Below are positions 1-11,470 of a stretch of DNA of 64,000 nucleotides, piece after piece. Source of the DNA: Otis tarda (Eukaryota > Chordata > Aves > Otidiformes > Otididae). The stretch lies in contig CM048552.1 of the NCBI GenBank assembly GCA_026413225.1, forward strand, positions 58,915,001 to 58,979,000, read 5' to 3'. Position numbers and translations under genes: made by a program. Positions within the stretch are counted from its first letter, which is position 1, and every line of letters begins with the position of its first letter. Below the pieces are notes generated by a model that had not been told where the DNA came from, searched no databases, and saw only the letters and a list, made by a program, of their open reading frames with translations.

Positions 1-884
1 ACATGATCCTGCATTTTTGGTGATGATGGATGGTGCAAGGATTATTTAAGGCTAATTTAAGTCTCTCGACCTCCCAGCACTTCTTTATTATCAGTCTGTC
101 TCAAGAGCAGAAGCTTTATATTGTCAAGACCCCAGTAAGACCACAAAGATGACACTGGTGGTTACATGGTTAAAACTAATATGAAGCATAAAATAACTGA
201 AAGACCATAACTAGAACTTGATAAGGAAGTTGTATTCTGCCTGTGTACTCCAATCAACAGTTCCAGTGTATCAAAAAATAATCAACTTAAGAAGTAATTA
301 GAACACTTAAGTTTTGGGTGATTGTTTTCTATGCATGCATAAAAGGACAGGTATACTTCTGGATGCTGAAAATGAAGAAAAGGAAGAAAAGTTAAGAGAC
401 TGAACTGAAAGAGTCAACATTGTCATTATTTCAAGATGGGTGGTTGAACATGAACATGAGATAGTGGCTGTGAGAATCCAGAATACAAGCAAAACCACAT
501 TCCATATTTAATGCTATTGATTATTTGTCTCTAAATAAAATAGCAGAATGTTGTTACCAAGTTGATGGAGATGCCAGCCAAGGATACAGGAGAAACAAGT
601 ATATGAGGATGTCTTTGCTGCTTCTTCAGGTAGCAAAAACAGGGTAAAAAAGATCAGAAATTCACAAATGCAGTAATGCGAGACATTTGAAGTATTATTT
701 CTGAAGATGTTTATTGAGAAAGAAGTGTATCTTAGTACCGTCCTAAGGCATATGGTGGAAGATCAGACCTCCTCCCTAGCTGTTTAAAGAGAGAAAGGTT
801 GATAAATAGTGAAATTGTCAGGAAGATGAGGACTGCACATTTGTATTCAATGCTGCAAGCCGACTAGACTTTTCATTGCATACA

Positions 885-1060
885 GAAGTGGATTTGATCT
901 GAACATAACAAGTTACAGCCTTAAATTGCAGCAAGGGGAGATTTAGGTTGAGTTTGATGGGAGGAAAAGCAGCTCTAAACATAAGAAGTGTGAAGTGTCC
1001 TGATAGATTGCAAACAGAAGTTGTGGGATCTCCACCATGAGATTTTTTTTAAAGCAGGAC
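885..1060 (+). mobile_element. Worn remnant of an old CR1 LINE 3' region
   Basis: Stretches around 925-965 (a 'cttaaattgcagcaagggga' type block followed by 'gatttaggtt') and 1018-1050 ('gttgtgggatctccaccatg') match, in the right order and spacing, the segment near the end of CR1 ORF2 that encodes the [10 protein letters not shown] and VVDAPSLE motifs. No open frame and no terminal octamers remain. Weak but consistent; an alignment to CR1 subfamilies would settle it. Confidence 0.4.
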
Positions 1061-2850
1061 AATACAATGGCAAATTAAGTTCGTAAATATAAAGTAAGAC
1101 ACCTTGGGAAAGAATAATCTTAATCCATCATAGTGGACTCTCAGAAGATGCCACTGCTCTGGAAGAGCAGAAGAAGCAGTCACAGATCTTGGACTTTTGA
1201 TAAATATTCCTAGGGAAGCTGAACTTGACACTGGAAGGTAGTAGGTAATGTATATATGTCAGCAGCCACAGGCAAAATTTGGTAAACCTTGCTAGTTATT
1301 AGAATGGGAAACTTAATTGTATTTTTCCATTCCTTTACCAAATTGAGAGCTTTCTAAATACACAAGGCAGAACAGAGCTTTTCAGATGAACAGATTCTGT
1401 TAATACCAAGACAAATGGTTTTTATCAGATCAACAATACATTTAGGATGGAAATTGGAGGAAAATATCTGTTAATCAGATCGGTACACTTCTGGCACAGC
1501 CTCTCAGTGGGATTAATGAAAGGCAAAAGCTCTCACTAGTTCTAATGCAAAACTCGAGCTGCTTAAGGCTTATATGGCGTATCAGCATAGGACAACTGGG
1601 CCTTAGCTCTATAACTGAAAAGGTTCCTTCTAATCCTATTGGGTATCTTTGCAAATATATTCCCTTTTTGCTTCATGGAACCCTCTTGGATTCCACTGAA
1701 CAGGCAATAATCTCCTTTGCTAGAGAAGGTGTGTTATTTGGAGATTATGTTTTGGCTTCTTCATGGTTTTGAAACACCATTTTTAAGGATTAAAGCAGTA
1801 GAGCTGATTATTTAGTGGCTATTACTTGATGAGGTAATGACACTTGCTTTCTTTACTAAGTACTTTTTGATCTACTGATGAAAAACACTATATAGGCCAG
1901 GTAATATTTTTGTTATTATAATGGAGTGTTGGGGACTAATTAGTCACACCAGCCTTTTTAGGCAAAGGAAAAGAAGTGTCGATGGAGAAAAAGGAATGCT
2001 GTTAAGCCTTGGGAACGCTGCTTGTAAGTCTTCTTTTGAGTGACAGTCTCTCTGTGTAACCTGAACTACTCAAATCACTTGCGTGGGAAAGTAGATTTCT
2101 TTCGAAGTGGGTGGTTGAGGGAATGCAATTTGTAAAGAAACACACAACATGTATTGAAAAAGCTCAGATTCACCTGTTATTTATTTGCCTGGCACATTGA
2201 TTTTTCTCCTGCTATACTTCCTGTCCTGAAGGATACAGAAATGTTCTGCAAAATACAGACCATCCTGAGAGATGCTGAGAACCTGTAGCTCCCAATTAAT
2301 TAGATTTTATTTGTAGGGAGTTAGTATCTACTGTTATCAAACATAAAAAGCCCCTTGGAAGCATTGCACAAGAGGAAAGGTTAGGGTATGAGGAGTAACA
2401 CTGTAACAGACTGGCACAGAAGGAGGAATTTAAAAGATGAGTGTAGCTATTCTATTCATATTTGACCAAAATGCAGGGTCAAACAGCCCCAGTCCTGCAA
2501 AAAAACGTGCAGTGAGATTGTTAATAAGCAGCTGTGATCTCTTTTTCATAGCATGCTCAAACCCCATCCAGTCATGGTGACTGAACATACTGCGGCTAAC
2601 TGGGTCTCTCACATAGCGCGTACAGCTTTTCTTAGGAGGAATTGCATTGTGTCCTGTTTGCTCTGGCTTGCATTTATAAGGTATAGGTCACCTGTCCACC
2701 AATGTATGTTCCCTATGATTTGGTCCTTTTTTAAGCCAGGTGGCCGTAAAGCCTAGACCCAGGCCATCTTTTCTTGCGTGTTTTTTACATTCATGGAACT
2801 GTATTTATGTTCTGCAAGTCTATAGATTTTTAAGAGAAAGAGAAGGTGAT

Positions 2851-2961
2851 CGGCTCTAAGCAACCTGATTCTAGTTGAAGATGTTCTTGGTCCTTGCAGG
2901 GGCGTTGGACTAGATGACTTTTGAAGATCCCTTCCAACCCAAACTATTCTATGATTCTATG
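2851..2961 (+). mobile_element. CR1 LINE 3' tail (about 110 bp)
   Basis: The fragment runs from the 'ctctaagcaacctgatt' block through 'gttggactagatgact' and 'cccttccaaccca' to the CR1 terminus ATTCTATGATTCTATG at 2946-2961. It is the ordinary 5'-truncated 3' UTR of a CR1 insertion with no coding part. The same block order closes the larger copies at 49920-51729 and 57758-59507. Confidence 0.85.
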
Positions 2962-3028
2962 AAGGTGATTAGACAGAATCAGCTTTCTTTTGGACTCATC
3001 TCCCTTTTCGTATGCTTTTTCGGCTGCT

Positions 3029-3045
3029 CATAGAATCATAGAATG
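3029..3045 (-). mobile_element. Possible minimal CR1 terminus, opposite orientation
   Basis: The bases 'catagaatcatagaat' are the reverse complement of the CR1 terminal octamers, only about 70 bp from the + strand CR1 tail at 2851-2961. The sequence after it is not clearly CR1. It may be an extremely short insertion or chance similarity. Confidence 0.3.
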
Positions 3046-5617
3046 TATTTTTTTAGAAAACTGTTGATGAAATCTAGCCCTTAAGATCCAAATTTGAGAC
3101 CGGATAAGCACAAATAAAGTATTTGATTAACACATAGACCTACAATAACCTTCAAGATATAAATGAATCTATAGGAATCTTTTATTTGAGTTCTTCAATA
3201 TGATGACATGAATGTGACAAATTGAATCTGTTATAAAATAAATATGACTGTAGAAAAGCTAAATGAAATCAGTGTTTTTGAGAGCTTGAACATTCACAGG
3301 GAAGCCATCCAACCTTTTGGCTGTAATACTCTTACACTCTAATAAATGTGAGTCTGTCTTCAAAAAAAAACCAAAACAAGCAATTTCTCTGTCATTAACC
3401 TCATAAAATGAAATAGCTCACTGTTTCTTCTACTTGCCATTTTACATAGGTGGAGATGGTCTTGAAACTCTTTGAAAGAGGACTAGATTTAAAAAAGACA
3501 TTCTGTAGTCTAGATATGAAAGAAAGTACAGGAGAGATTCAGCAAGGCTGTTAGTAGGATAAGCAGAGTAATTTGAGCACTATAACTGCTGTTATCCAGA
3601 GAAATATTTGAATACCTGTGTTTCTTTCAAGTTTCTTTCATGTAAATGTAGAAATATTTCCTAGTTTTATATTTTTATGTAACTACAGCTGTGTGGTAGA
3701 ACTTTTATTTATCCATCTATGATCTCTTACAGATACTTGTGCCTAATATCTGGAGTCCCTAACATCTCTGACCCTACTTCCTTCCTGAAGACTTTTTATT
3801 GTGATACTATATGTATGTTTGGCTTCATGGTAGACTGTGACAAAACAGTTCATCACATAAGAGAGAGAAAATGTTTAAACACTCAGTTGCACTTTTGAGG
3901 TTATTGGTTCTCCTTTCTTCCAGTTTGCTGTGTTCCAAAGGACACGCTGCTTGGCTGTTCTGACCACCTTAGCTTGGCGGACGAAATTGAAGGCGATTTC
4001 CAAATGTTTATTGAGAATTCTTAGTAGTTACTATGGCCCTTGTTTCTTTCTTACATTGCTTGCTGGTCTGTTTTTGTGTCAGTCTCTCTTCTCATAAATG
4101 ATGAAGGAAAATCAACAGCACCAAAAATAAATTCATCCTTAAAACTCTTTTCTATCTGGTTTTCCTACTTTTGTCATCTCTTACTGCATCACAGCCTGTC
4201 ATTCTGCCACGCTCTGTTGCTCACTTGTATGCTCATTCATAGTCTTGGTTTTTCTTTCACTTTTATGCTTGGTTACCCTCTATCACTTTCAGCCTCACTT
4301 CCTCAAAATCCCGTTCCTTTTTTCTTCTTGCACTTGCAGTGGTTCACACATCCATCACATTCTTTCTCTTTCATCAGTGTTTTCACACCTTGAGACCTTT
4401 TAAGACTTCTGTGTTGCACTTCTTTTTCATGCTTCGTTTCACTCTGCCTCTCTGTCACACATGTTCAATTTTCTCTGTTTTATCACTGAATTCCTGGGGG
4501 TATATTTGCAGTGCTGCCTTGCGGGAATAAGGGCTGCTATTCTTGTATTTCTCTAATAGTCTTTATGTTCCTTGTTCAGCACCAATGATGATGAGATCAG
4601 GAAATCTTAACCACTGCTAGTTTCCCTCCACATGTACATCATTAATTTTCTTTCTGTCTTTTTTTTTATTAATACATAATCCCATTTATTTCCTCTTTTT
4701 AAAATTGATTTTCACTACAAAAACAATTTTATTTTTGAGATACAAAACCAAGCAACATTGTTCAGCAAAGTTATAATGTGTTCTGTACAGAAGTCCCAAG
4801 GACCGTGGAAATGGAGCTATAAGAGAAGTGTTACGTTCTCCCTATTATAACAGACACAATCCAATATGTCTCAGACGTTCCTTTCTATATGACAGTGACA
4901 TTTCAGAATGGAGAAGTCATGCAAATCAATTATACATAGTTCATTTGTCTGTTGCTGTCCGATGCTGTATAGTCCACTGTTTAAATACCTGCTTAGCTAT
5001 GCTTAACATAAAACCCCCACTGACTGCAGTTTCTGTTACTGTATTTGGACTCCTTATATGATAATTAATTATTCTCTTTATGAGTAAATTTCTCCTTACC
5101 AACTTAGCTTTCTGTTCTTTTTTTAAAACATACTATTCAGCTGTATAGTTTTCTTGCATCTAGTTTATTTGCACAGACTTAAATGCTGGAGCATTTATAT
5201 TTAGGGCTTCTGCTGAAGAAAATGTGATGTGAAATCACAGCCAGCCAAGAGTAACTAGAAAAGTACAAGCTTTTCAGATGAAAATTTCTTCACAAATCCA
5301 TGCCCTGCTTCTCTCTGCATAGTGTTCGTAATTTAGTGTCTTGGGCTAATGCCTTCCAGAAATGATGGTGGTGTTGGAGAGTGTTTGTACTTACAGTTAG
5401 CTAGTTGCTAGACGGTTTTAGCATTATTTCACTGTAGCAAATGCAACTAGGAAGAAATAAGAGGCAAGAAGCTCTGCCTCTTGTTAAGCCATTAATGATA
5501 GAATCCCAGACCTGGTAAGATCTGGGGAGAAGACGTGCTAGGAGGGAGAAGAGATGTTTAAATGCTGTATAGAAATAAGCAAAGCAATTTGTTCATTCTG
5601 ACAGGGTAGCAAAACTC

Positions 5618-5815
5618 AAAGTACGTCTACATTGCCTTTAAAAGCACAGTTAGAGCACTGCTGTTGCGTATGCAGTATCTTCATCGCTTTTGGTACCATG
5701 GCAGCATAGATATTTTGGTATTCTATGTGCAGCCCAAGCTCATACAGCCTCACTGTTGTCAGTATCTGAACTAGTTAATGAAAACATTTCTGGTGTGTCT
5801 GCACTTCAGAGCTGC
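5618..5815. repeat. Possible remnants of ancient MITE-like sauropsid repeat
   Basis: 'gtacgtctacattgc' near 5620 and 'tgtgtctgcacttcagag' near 5795 resemble the terminal 'gtctacactgca' blocks of old inverted-repeat elements common in turtles and archosaurs. The interior is too decayed for a firm assignment. Nothing coding is seen here. Confidence 0.22.
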
Positions 5816-7473
5816 CATGACCCATCACCAAAGTTACAGACATAATGGTTAGTGTGACAGGAGTAGGGGGCAAGAAGGGAAGCTATGAGTAGAGGGACTG
5901 AAAAAAAAACAGTGTAGGAGAAGAGAGACCTTTTCAGGTGATCCAAGCCACTGATCCATCCAATTACATCCTGTTGGGAGGGGAAAAAAATATTATTCCC
6001 TGTCTCTAATGCTTTCCTTTGAGTCTTGGGTTGTCTGAATTGCAGATAAGGCCTGTGTGGCAAATGTCTGTCTAGACCAGAAGTACATGTTACCTGAGGA
6101 GTAATGAGCAATTTGGGGTTGATAAATGGCAAGCAAAACTGTGTGTATGTTATACCACAGCTGCAAATGGGGAGATACTATGTGCAAGTAAGAAACAACC
6201 TTAGATGTACTGTATATGAAATGGCAGTAGTCTGCTCCTAGCTTGAAATCTGGTTTGGTTATAGTGGGAATTCTCCCTGCTAGCTGCACAGCAGGATGTG
6301 AAATGCAGATGCTTTACTGCAGAGCCTGACATAAGATCCCCCTCCTTCCTCCAGAACCTTGCCAACTTTCTTCTGGGTCTCTCTCTGGGATGTGGAAGCC
6401 AGAAATAGGCATGTGGTGAGACATCAGGTTGTAGAGAGAGATGACAATATTTGTATATTTGCATTATCTGTCATAATATAACCTTGTTGTTTATTTCCAA
6501 GTCTGTAGCATCAAGTGAGTGTAAAATTTCTGTGAGGGCATGAGTTATCAGCTGACTAGAGGCAAAGAAGGGAGGACACAGATACATTTTACCACATACA
6601 TCAAAGTGAACATCTCAATTTTCTTGAAATTTATCAGAAAAGAAAATTCAGTACTTTTTTTTTAACAGTTCCTTTTGTTTCTTTAATGAGTATTTGAAAA
6701 TCTTTAACCTTCAAGGGTAATTATTCTCAAAGTCTTATCCATTCTTTCCATTTTGTAGATATTTTTCTCTTTAAAAAAAAAAAAAGAAAAAACTGATTAA
6801 TTATAAGGAGATGGATACTTTACTGAGCTTCAGGCTTCTTAGTGAATCCCAGCCTGAAGCTGATAAATGTAATCTCTGGCAATTTAAAGAGTTTTTTCTT
6901 TTAATTGAGTTTTTACAAAATGGGGATATGTAAAAAAACTGCAAGACAAGGTGATACATAACTGTCATGAATGAATTAAACACATCCGTAGGAAAGCTTC
7001 ATTACATACTCATTTGCAATATCAGAAAAATAAAGATTATATCTGTCTATCTCTATGTTAACAGAAAACACTTTTCTTAGTCTGTAAAATAAAATCTAAT
7101 GGTAAAATCACAAAACTAGACAGAAAGAGAAAAGAATGGATGTAATTCCTCAAACTTTTAAATATTTTAAATGCTCTCTATTTTTAAAGATTTAATAGAA
7201 TTTTATTTGACTGATGGTGTCTCTGGCTAGAAAAAAAATATAATTTACAGTATTGCCAATCCCAGATGTCCTGATATCATGAGTTCTGGATCACAAAAAT
7301 CATGACACTGAATTTTTAGTTTTGTTTTTAAATCAACTCTACATCTGTTCTCCTAAAAATAAAATTCCTCATTATTTGCCATTTGGGTTATGAATTATTA
7401 GATCAGAATTTGTAACTAGATAACAATTTCAGACTTTGTTTTGGCATTTTATGGAACAAGAAATCTACTCCCT

Positions 7474-8585
7474 TGTCCTAGTTTAGCCCTGATCGGGGAC
7501 CAGACTACACAGTCTCTCTCTCACTCCACCTACCCTCTGAGAGAATACAGAGAGATAATATAAGAAAAAGAGGCTCAAGGTTTGAGATAAGGACAGGGAG
7601 AAATCCTTAAAGTTACCGTTACGGGCAAAACAGACTTGACTTGGGGAAAATTATTCATTTATTACTAAAAATAGCAGGAGAATGAGACAGAGAACAAGAT
7701 AACCTCCCCCCACCCCTCCCTCTTCTCAGGCTTAACATTATCTCTACCACCTTCCCTGCCCCAACCAGCACAGAGGGGAAGAGGGAATGGGGGTTTTTAT
7801 GGTCAGTTCATCACATGTTGTTTCCTGCCGCTGCTTCATCATGAGGGGAAGAATTCCTCATATTCCTCCCCTGCTCCATCATGGGGTCCCTCCCACGGTC
7901 TTTCATGAACTGCTCCAGTATGGGTCATTTTTCCACGGGGTGCAGTCCCTCCAGAATGGCTGCCCCAGCATGGGCCCTCCACAGGCCACAGCCTCCTTCA
8001 GGCATTCACCTGCCCCAATGTGGGGTCCTCCACAGGCTGCAAGTGGATCTCTGCTCCTCCATGGACCTCCATGGGCTGCAGGGGGGCAACCTGCTCCACC
8101 ATGGTCATCACCACAGGCTGCAGGGGAATCTCTGCTCAGAGAAACATTACTCCTCCCCCTCCTTCTTCACTGACCTTGGCATTTGCAGCTGTTTCTCTCA
8201 CAAGAAATTCTTCACAACAGGCAGGTAGATGCCTCTCAGGTTCTCTTCACATCTCATCTCCTCTCCACTTCTTGCAGCTGGGCTGAGCCGAGCCAGGTCC
8301 AGTTGGCCACTTGCTGGGAGGCCAGAGGGTGAGGCCTGCAAGGCCCACAAGGCTCATACCTCCTCCTCTCTGCCCCCATGCAGCTTCTTCACTTTTTTTT
8401 TTATTCTGTTTTCCCCTTCTTAAATATGTTATCACAGGACATTCTGCTACCAATTGGCTTGGCCTTGGCCAGCAGCAGGTCCACCCTAGGCCCGGCCAAG
8501 TCCACTGAACAAAGGGGGACAACTTGTAGCAGCTTCTTACAGAAGCTACTACCATAGCCCCCCCTCACTAAATAAAACTATAACA
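7474..8585 (-). repeat. 3' LTR (long form) of the 7474-9319 ERV
   Basis: On the minus strand it begins TGTTATAG directly after the purine tract and ends ...GGGCTAAACTAGGACA at 7474. The start matches the solo LTR at 35415-36429 (TGTGCTGATTTTG, then a run 'tgagggggggctatgg'), and the two agree along most of their length. The last ~50 bp, with 'agactgtgtagtctggtccc', also match the end of the 5' LTR of this element. Open frames of 60-130 codons here, such as 7787-8173 on +, are Pro/His/Ser-rich products of the tandem repeats and I do not regard them as genes. Confidence 0.8.
7868..8138 (-). repeat. Degenerate ~45-50 bp tandem units in LTR U3
   Basis: On the + strand, blocks built as 'ctgctccancatggg' plus 'cctccacaggctgcag' plus 'tggatctctgctcc' recur about five to six times, with changed spacing. 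The same array appears in the solo LTR at 33671-35370 (33996-34420) and, shortened, in 35415-36429 (about 35820-36000). Repeated U3 blocks often hold enhancers in retroviruses; that role is inference here. Confidence 0.7.
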
Positions 8586-8602
8586 TTCCACCCCTCACCT
8601 CT
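8586..8602 (-). other. Polypurine tract of the ERV
   Basis: On the minus strand 'agaggtgaggggtggaa' is an unbroken purine stretch (one T) that directly abuts the TG of the 3' LTR at 8585. This is where plus-strand DNA synthesis is primed in retroviruses. It fixes the 3' LTR start independently of similarity. Confidence 0.75.
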
Positions 8603-8628
8603 GCGAATTACATATTTAACAATTATAA

Positions 8629-8826
8629 TTAAAATACACACATATCAACAGAAAAAAAAAATTCCCCGCACCAAAAGCAAAATAATATCCTCACAACACC
8701 AACAGTGGTTTGACAGTTTACACACAATTCACCACTTGTCCCTTCACCACAATTAGAACATAATTTCCCCATAATCATTTCACTCTTATCGAGTTCAGTC
8801 CCTGTTTTGTCCGTTATTGCTCCCAA
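8629..8826 (-). other. Small cysteine-rich ORF inside the ERV (65 codons)
   Basis: This open frame begins 32 nt after the primer-binding site, where a gag leader or gag start would lie. Its product has three CxxC pairs, at residues 23/26, 35/38 and 50/53, plus Cys63. The first two pairs are 8 residues apart, a zinc-ribbon-like spacing; the C-terminal third is hydrophobic. I recognise no retroviral protein in it, and it is not a CCHC knuckle. It may be a chance ORF or a remnant of the parent virus. No expression evidence. Confidence 0.25.
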
Positions 8827-8857
8827 TTAATATCCATCCTTATCTCAAATTCCTTGA

Positions 8858-8875
8858 GCCCCACGTTGGGCGCCA
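8858..8875 (-). other. Primer-binding site, tRNA-Lys(1,2) type
   Basis: Minus strand TGGCGCCCAACGTGGGGC is an 18-nt match to the complement of the 3' end of tRNA-Lys1,2, a primer used by several beta- and lentiviruses. It lies 7 bp inside the 5' LTR end (CA at 8883), and so fixes the element as minus-oriented. Confidence 0.88.
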
Positions 8876-8882
8876 CAATAAC

Positions 8883-9319
8883 TGTTGTATTTTAGCCCTG
8901 ATTGGGACCAGACTACACAGTCTCTCTCACTCCCCCAACCCTCCAGTGGGACAGAAGGGAGAATTTGCAAATAAAAGGCAGCAAAAACACATGAGTTGAG
9001 ATGAATCAAAAAATACATTTAAGAGAGATAACAGAAGAAAACAAAACAGTGATGGAAAACAAATACAATACAATGGTTCACAAAAAAATCTCAACACCCA
9101 GTTTCTTTCCACATAGCAGGAGGCTCTCCTTTCTACCCTCCTCACTTATATACTGAGCATGATGTCCCTTGGGATGGAATAGCCCTTTGGCTAGTTTGAG
9201 TAAACTTACCCCAGCTGTTAACTAATTAGTAAACTATCCCAGCTGGGTGCCCCAGCCATAGCTCAGTTCTCCTCCCAGCTCAGTTGAATATTAATTCTAT
9301 CCTAGCCAGAACCAGGACA
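8883..9319 (-). repeat. 5' LTR (short form, 437 bp) of the ERV
   Basis: On the minus strand it starts TGTCCTGGTTCTGG and ends GGGCTAAAATACAACA. It has a TATATAAG box, and its final ~60 bp contain the U5 block 'actgtgtagtctggtccc' shared with the long 3' LTR. The first ~370 bp are unrelated to the 3' LTR U3. They instead resemble the LTR family at 21475-22083 and 34671-35330 (same TGTCCTGG start, and the 'cagta..taagtg' block of the latter). Confidence 0.78.
9145..9152 (-). promoter_or_regulatory. TATA box of the ERV 5' LTR
   Basis: Minus strand TATATAAG lies about 170 bp after the LTR start, inside 'cagtatataagtgagg'. The solo LTR at 34671-35330 has the homologous block as 'cagtacttaagtgggg', where the TATA core is lost. 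Transcription would run antisense to LARGE1. Confidence 0.55.
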
Positions 9320-10274
9320 TCCCTATAAAAAAGAAAACAAAGACTCTTTGAGCAACAGTTCACATGTGCATTCACATCAATGGAGATTGTATATTCTAAG
9401 CAGTACTCATTAAGCAGGTACATGGGCTTGTCATCTAAATGACTGCTGAATTTTCTTCTTTAATCTGTCGTACAGTGCTAAGGAAGTTTTGTTGAAGAAT
9501 TATCTCAAGTAGTACTTGGGATGCATCTTTTTTTCCTGTTCACTGTCTTTACTCCCTACAGCATGAGAGTGCTGAGTGCTGCATCTCTCTCTGTCTCTAA
9601 TTCCAAAATAGACTTAGGAATTATTAGTTTTCAGATGAAGGGTCCAGGGAATGGCAACTCTTAGGAAATTCTGTGATACTCCATGCCAGTTTGCACTGCA
9701 ATGTGCAGCTACCAGTGTTTATGCTGACATCTGGCATCTCAGTAGGCTCTATGGAACTTGGCCACAGATGCTTGTGGCAATTGCCTGCTTATTTACTTAG
9801 CAAAAATGTTGTGAAATATCTGCTTCCTCTCTTGATAGGTTGCCTTCCAATTAAAATGTGACGAGAGAGACACTTAGGAATGGACAGAAGGGAATATATA
9901 TTTGGTTAGACCTTGTATGCAGTGGTGGAGTAGGTACCATAGGGCCTGATCCTGAGAGCAGCAAAAACTTTGATGAGGTCAGCATACACTTCTCGGGATC
10001 AATTATAAACCTTGATGGAAGTCCTATGTTCACTGAATTCCGGGCCATTAAGGACCTCCCGGTTGCCAGAGCTGGTCTTTGTATCACGTAATTGTATTTT
10101 ACCCCAAAGTTTATTGTAGTGAGGCAGACTGTTTAGGTTTTGCTGCAGTGTTACTTCTGTGAGACTGAAGCCTATGCTTCAGAAATGTAGTAATCATTCA
10201 AAACGCAGAAAATTATCACTCCCCATGGGAAGCTTGTGCAATGATTAGTCATGTTCAATGTCAAAAATGTGTAC
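9320..10274 (+). other. LARGE1: Intron interval without recognised genes
   Basis: Unique-looking AT-rich intron. A small ORF pair near 9851-10091 overlaps 'gggcctgatcctgagagcag', which resembles the end of an old MITE-like repeat; I see no splice-consistent exon. Confidence 0.6.
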
Positions 10275-11470
10275 CTCATTTTTAGTTTGAAATTGTTCAT
10301 CTATGGTTTCCAGTCGCTGGTTCTCGCTAGATCATTCTCCACTAGATTAAAGAGCTCTTCAATACCTGCTATTTTCTCCCTGTGAGGAAGCTTATACAGT
10401 TTAATCAACTCACTTCTCACTTTTCTTTTTTTATTAGTTAAACAAATTGTTCTCTTTCAATTGTGGGGCATTATCTCTAGTCTTCAACTCATTTTCTGGC
10501 TCTCTTCTGAATCCTCTCTAGATTTTCAACATGCTTTTAAAAAGGCACGTGACAGAAGTCGTAGTGGTATGAAGTATCATTCTTGTCAGTACTACATACA
10601 GAGGTACTACCTATATTTGTCTATTCGTACTCTTTACTCCCCCAATTATACTTCCAAAGATCTAGTTGCTTACACTGCTCTTTCTTTTATAGCTTCAGCT
10701 CTTGAAGTTGTTTTTCAATTGCTTGCTTATACACCCTGACTTTTAAGTCCCTTCCATAATCCTTGTTTTCCAAAAATATGTTATCCTATTTTATAGACAG
10801 ATATGGTCTGCATTGTTTGTTCTCAAAAGTATACCTTTACAACTGGACATACTGAACTGCATTTTGTTTGAGTGGGACAAGATTGCCCTGTCTTTAGCAT
10901 AATTTACGCTATTAAATTTTATTATCATGCTTTTATTTCCAAAGCATCAATGAAATGTTAAATAGGAACCACTAGAGAACTAATTCCTTCGAGGTCCCAG
11001 CAGATATTCCTGTTTCGGTAACTGACACGTGTTGCTTGCAATCTGTTTAACTATCCAGTTTTTAGTTCATGAAATAGAATGTCCTGGTATTGTATCTTTT
11101 CAACCCAAAAATTTGTTACTAGATCAGACACCTTGTAGATGCCTTAGTATATTATATCTGTGTATAAGCTTTATTTGCCAACTTTACGTCTGATCAAAAG
11201 ATAAAATCAGTCTGATCAGAGCAGATCAATAGTAAAAAAAAAAAAAAGCAGCAGCTGTGTATTTTTAATTATCTTCCCATCAATTAATTTTCTATCTACT
11301 GATTTCTGGATTAACTTTTTCATTACTTTAAGTGCACTTAGTGCATTCGTCATCAGCACAACAGGCCCAAGAGTCATCATGATCATTTTATTTCCCCTTT
11401 TTAAGTACTGACACAGAATAAATACTCAAGTCAATAAAACAGCCTATCCTTTCTGATAGGTATTATGTAG
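10275..11470 (-). mobile_element. Ancient CR1 LINE copy, about 1.2 kb, antisense
   Basis: Ordered blocks match the reverse complement of old CR1 ORF2 as known from turtles and archosaurs: 'agattaaagagctcttcaatacc' region (about 10341-10363), 'gaatcctctctagattttcaac' region (about 10509-10530), 'gcatcaatgaaatgttaaata' region (about 10945-10965), 'ctatccagtttttagttcatg' region (about 11051-11071) and 'gatgccttagtatattatat' (about 11137-11156). They cover the RT palm and the C-terminal region. Every frame is broken, and divergence is far higher than in the CR1 copies at 49920 and 57758, so it is an old, inactive insertion. Confidence 0.7.

Larger units (their letters stand above)
7474..9319 (-). 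mobile_element. Complete short non-autonomous endogenous retrovirus, antisense to LARGE1
   Basis: The insertion is bounded by an identical 5-bp duplication, TCCCT at 7469-7473 and again at 9320-9324. The ends are TG...CA, and the terminal 8 bp are inverted (TGTCCTGG / CTAGGACA, one mismatch). Read on the minus strand the order is: 437-bp 5' LTR (9319-8883), 7-bp spacer, tRNA-Lys type primer-binding site (8875-8858), about 270 bp of internal sequence, purine-rich tract (8602-8586) and a 1112-bp 3' LTR (8585-7474). There are no gag, pro, pol or env genes, so it must have been mobilised in trans. The 5-bp duplication and Lys PBS are seen in vertebrate ERVs; class is not decided here. The two LTRs are not copies of each other (see findings). 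Confidence 0.85.

Noticed and set aside
4040..4530. Pyrimidine-rich ORF pair of 117 and 63 codons
   Set aside because: Low-complexity T/C-rich sequence giving Leu/Ser/Phe-rich translation; no domain or splice context.
9858..10091. ORF of 77 codons that looked exon-like (FDEVSIHFSGS...)
   Set aside because: No proper splice signals, an equally long ORF on the other strand, and an overlap with words of an old interspersed repeat.
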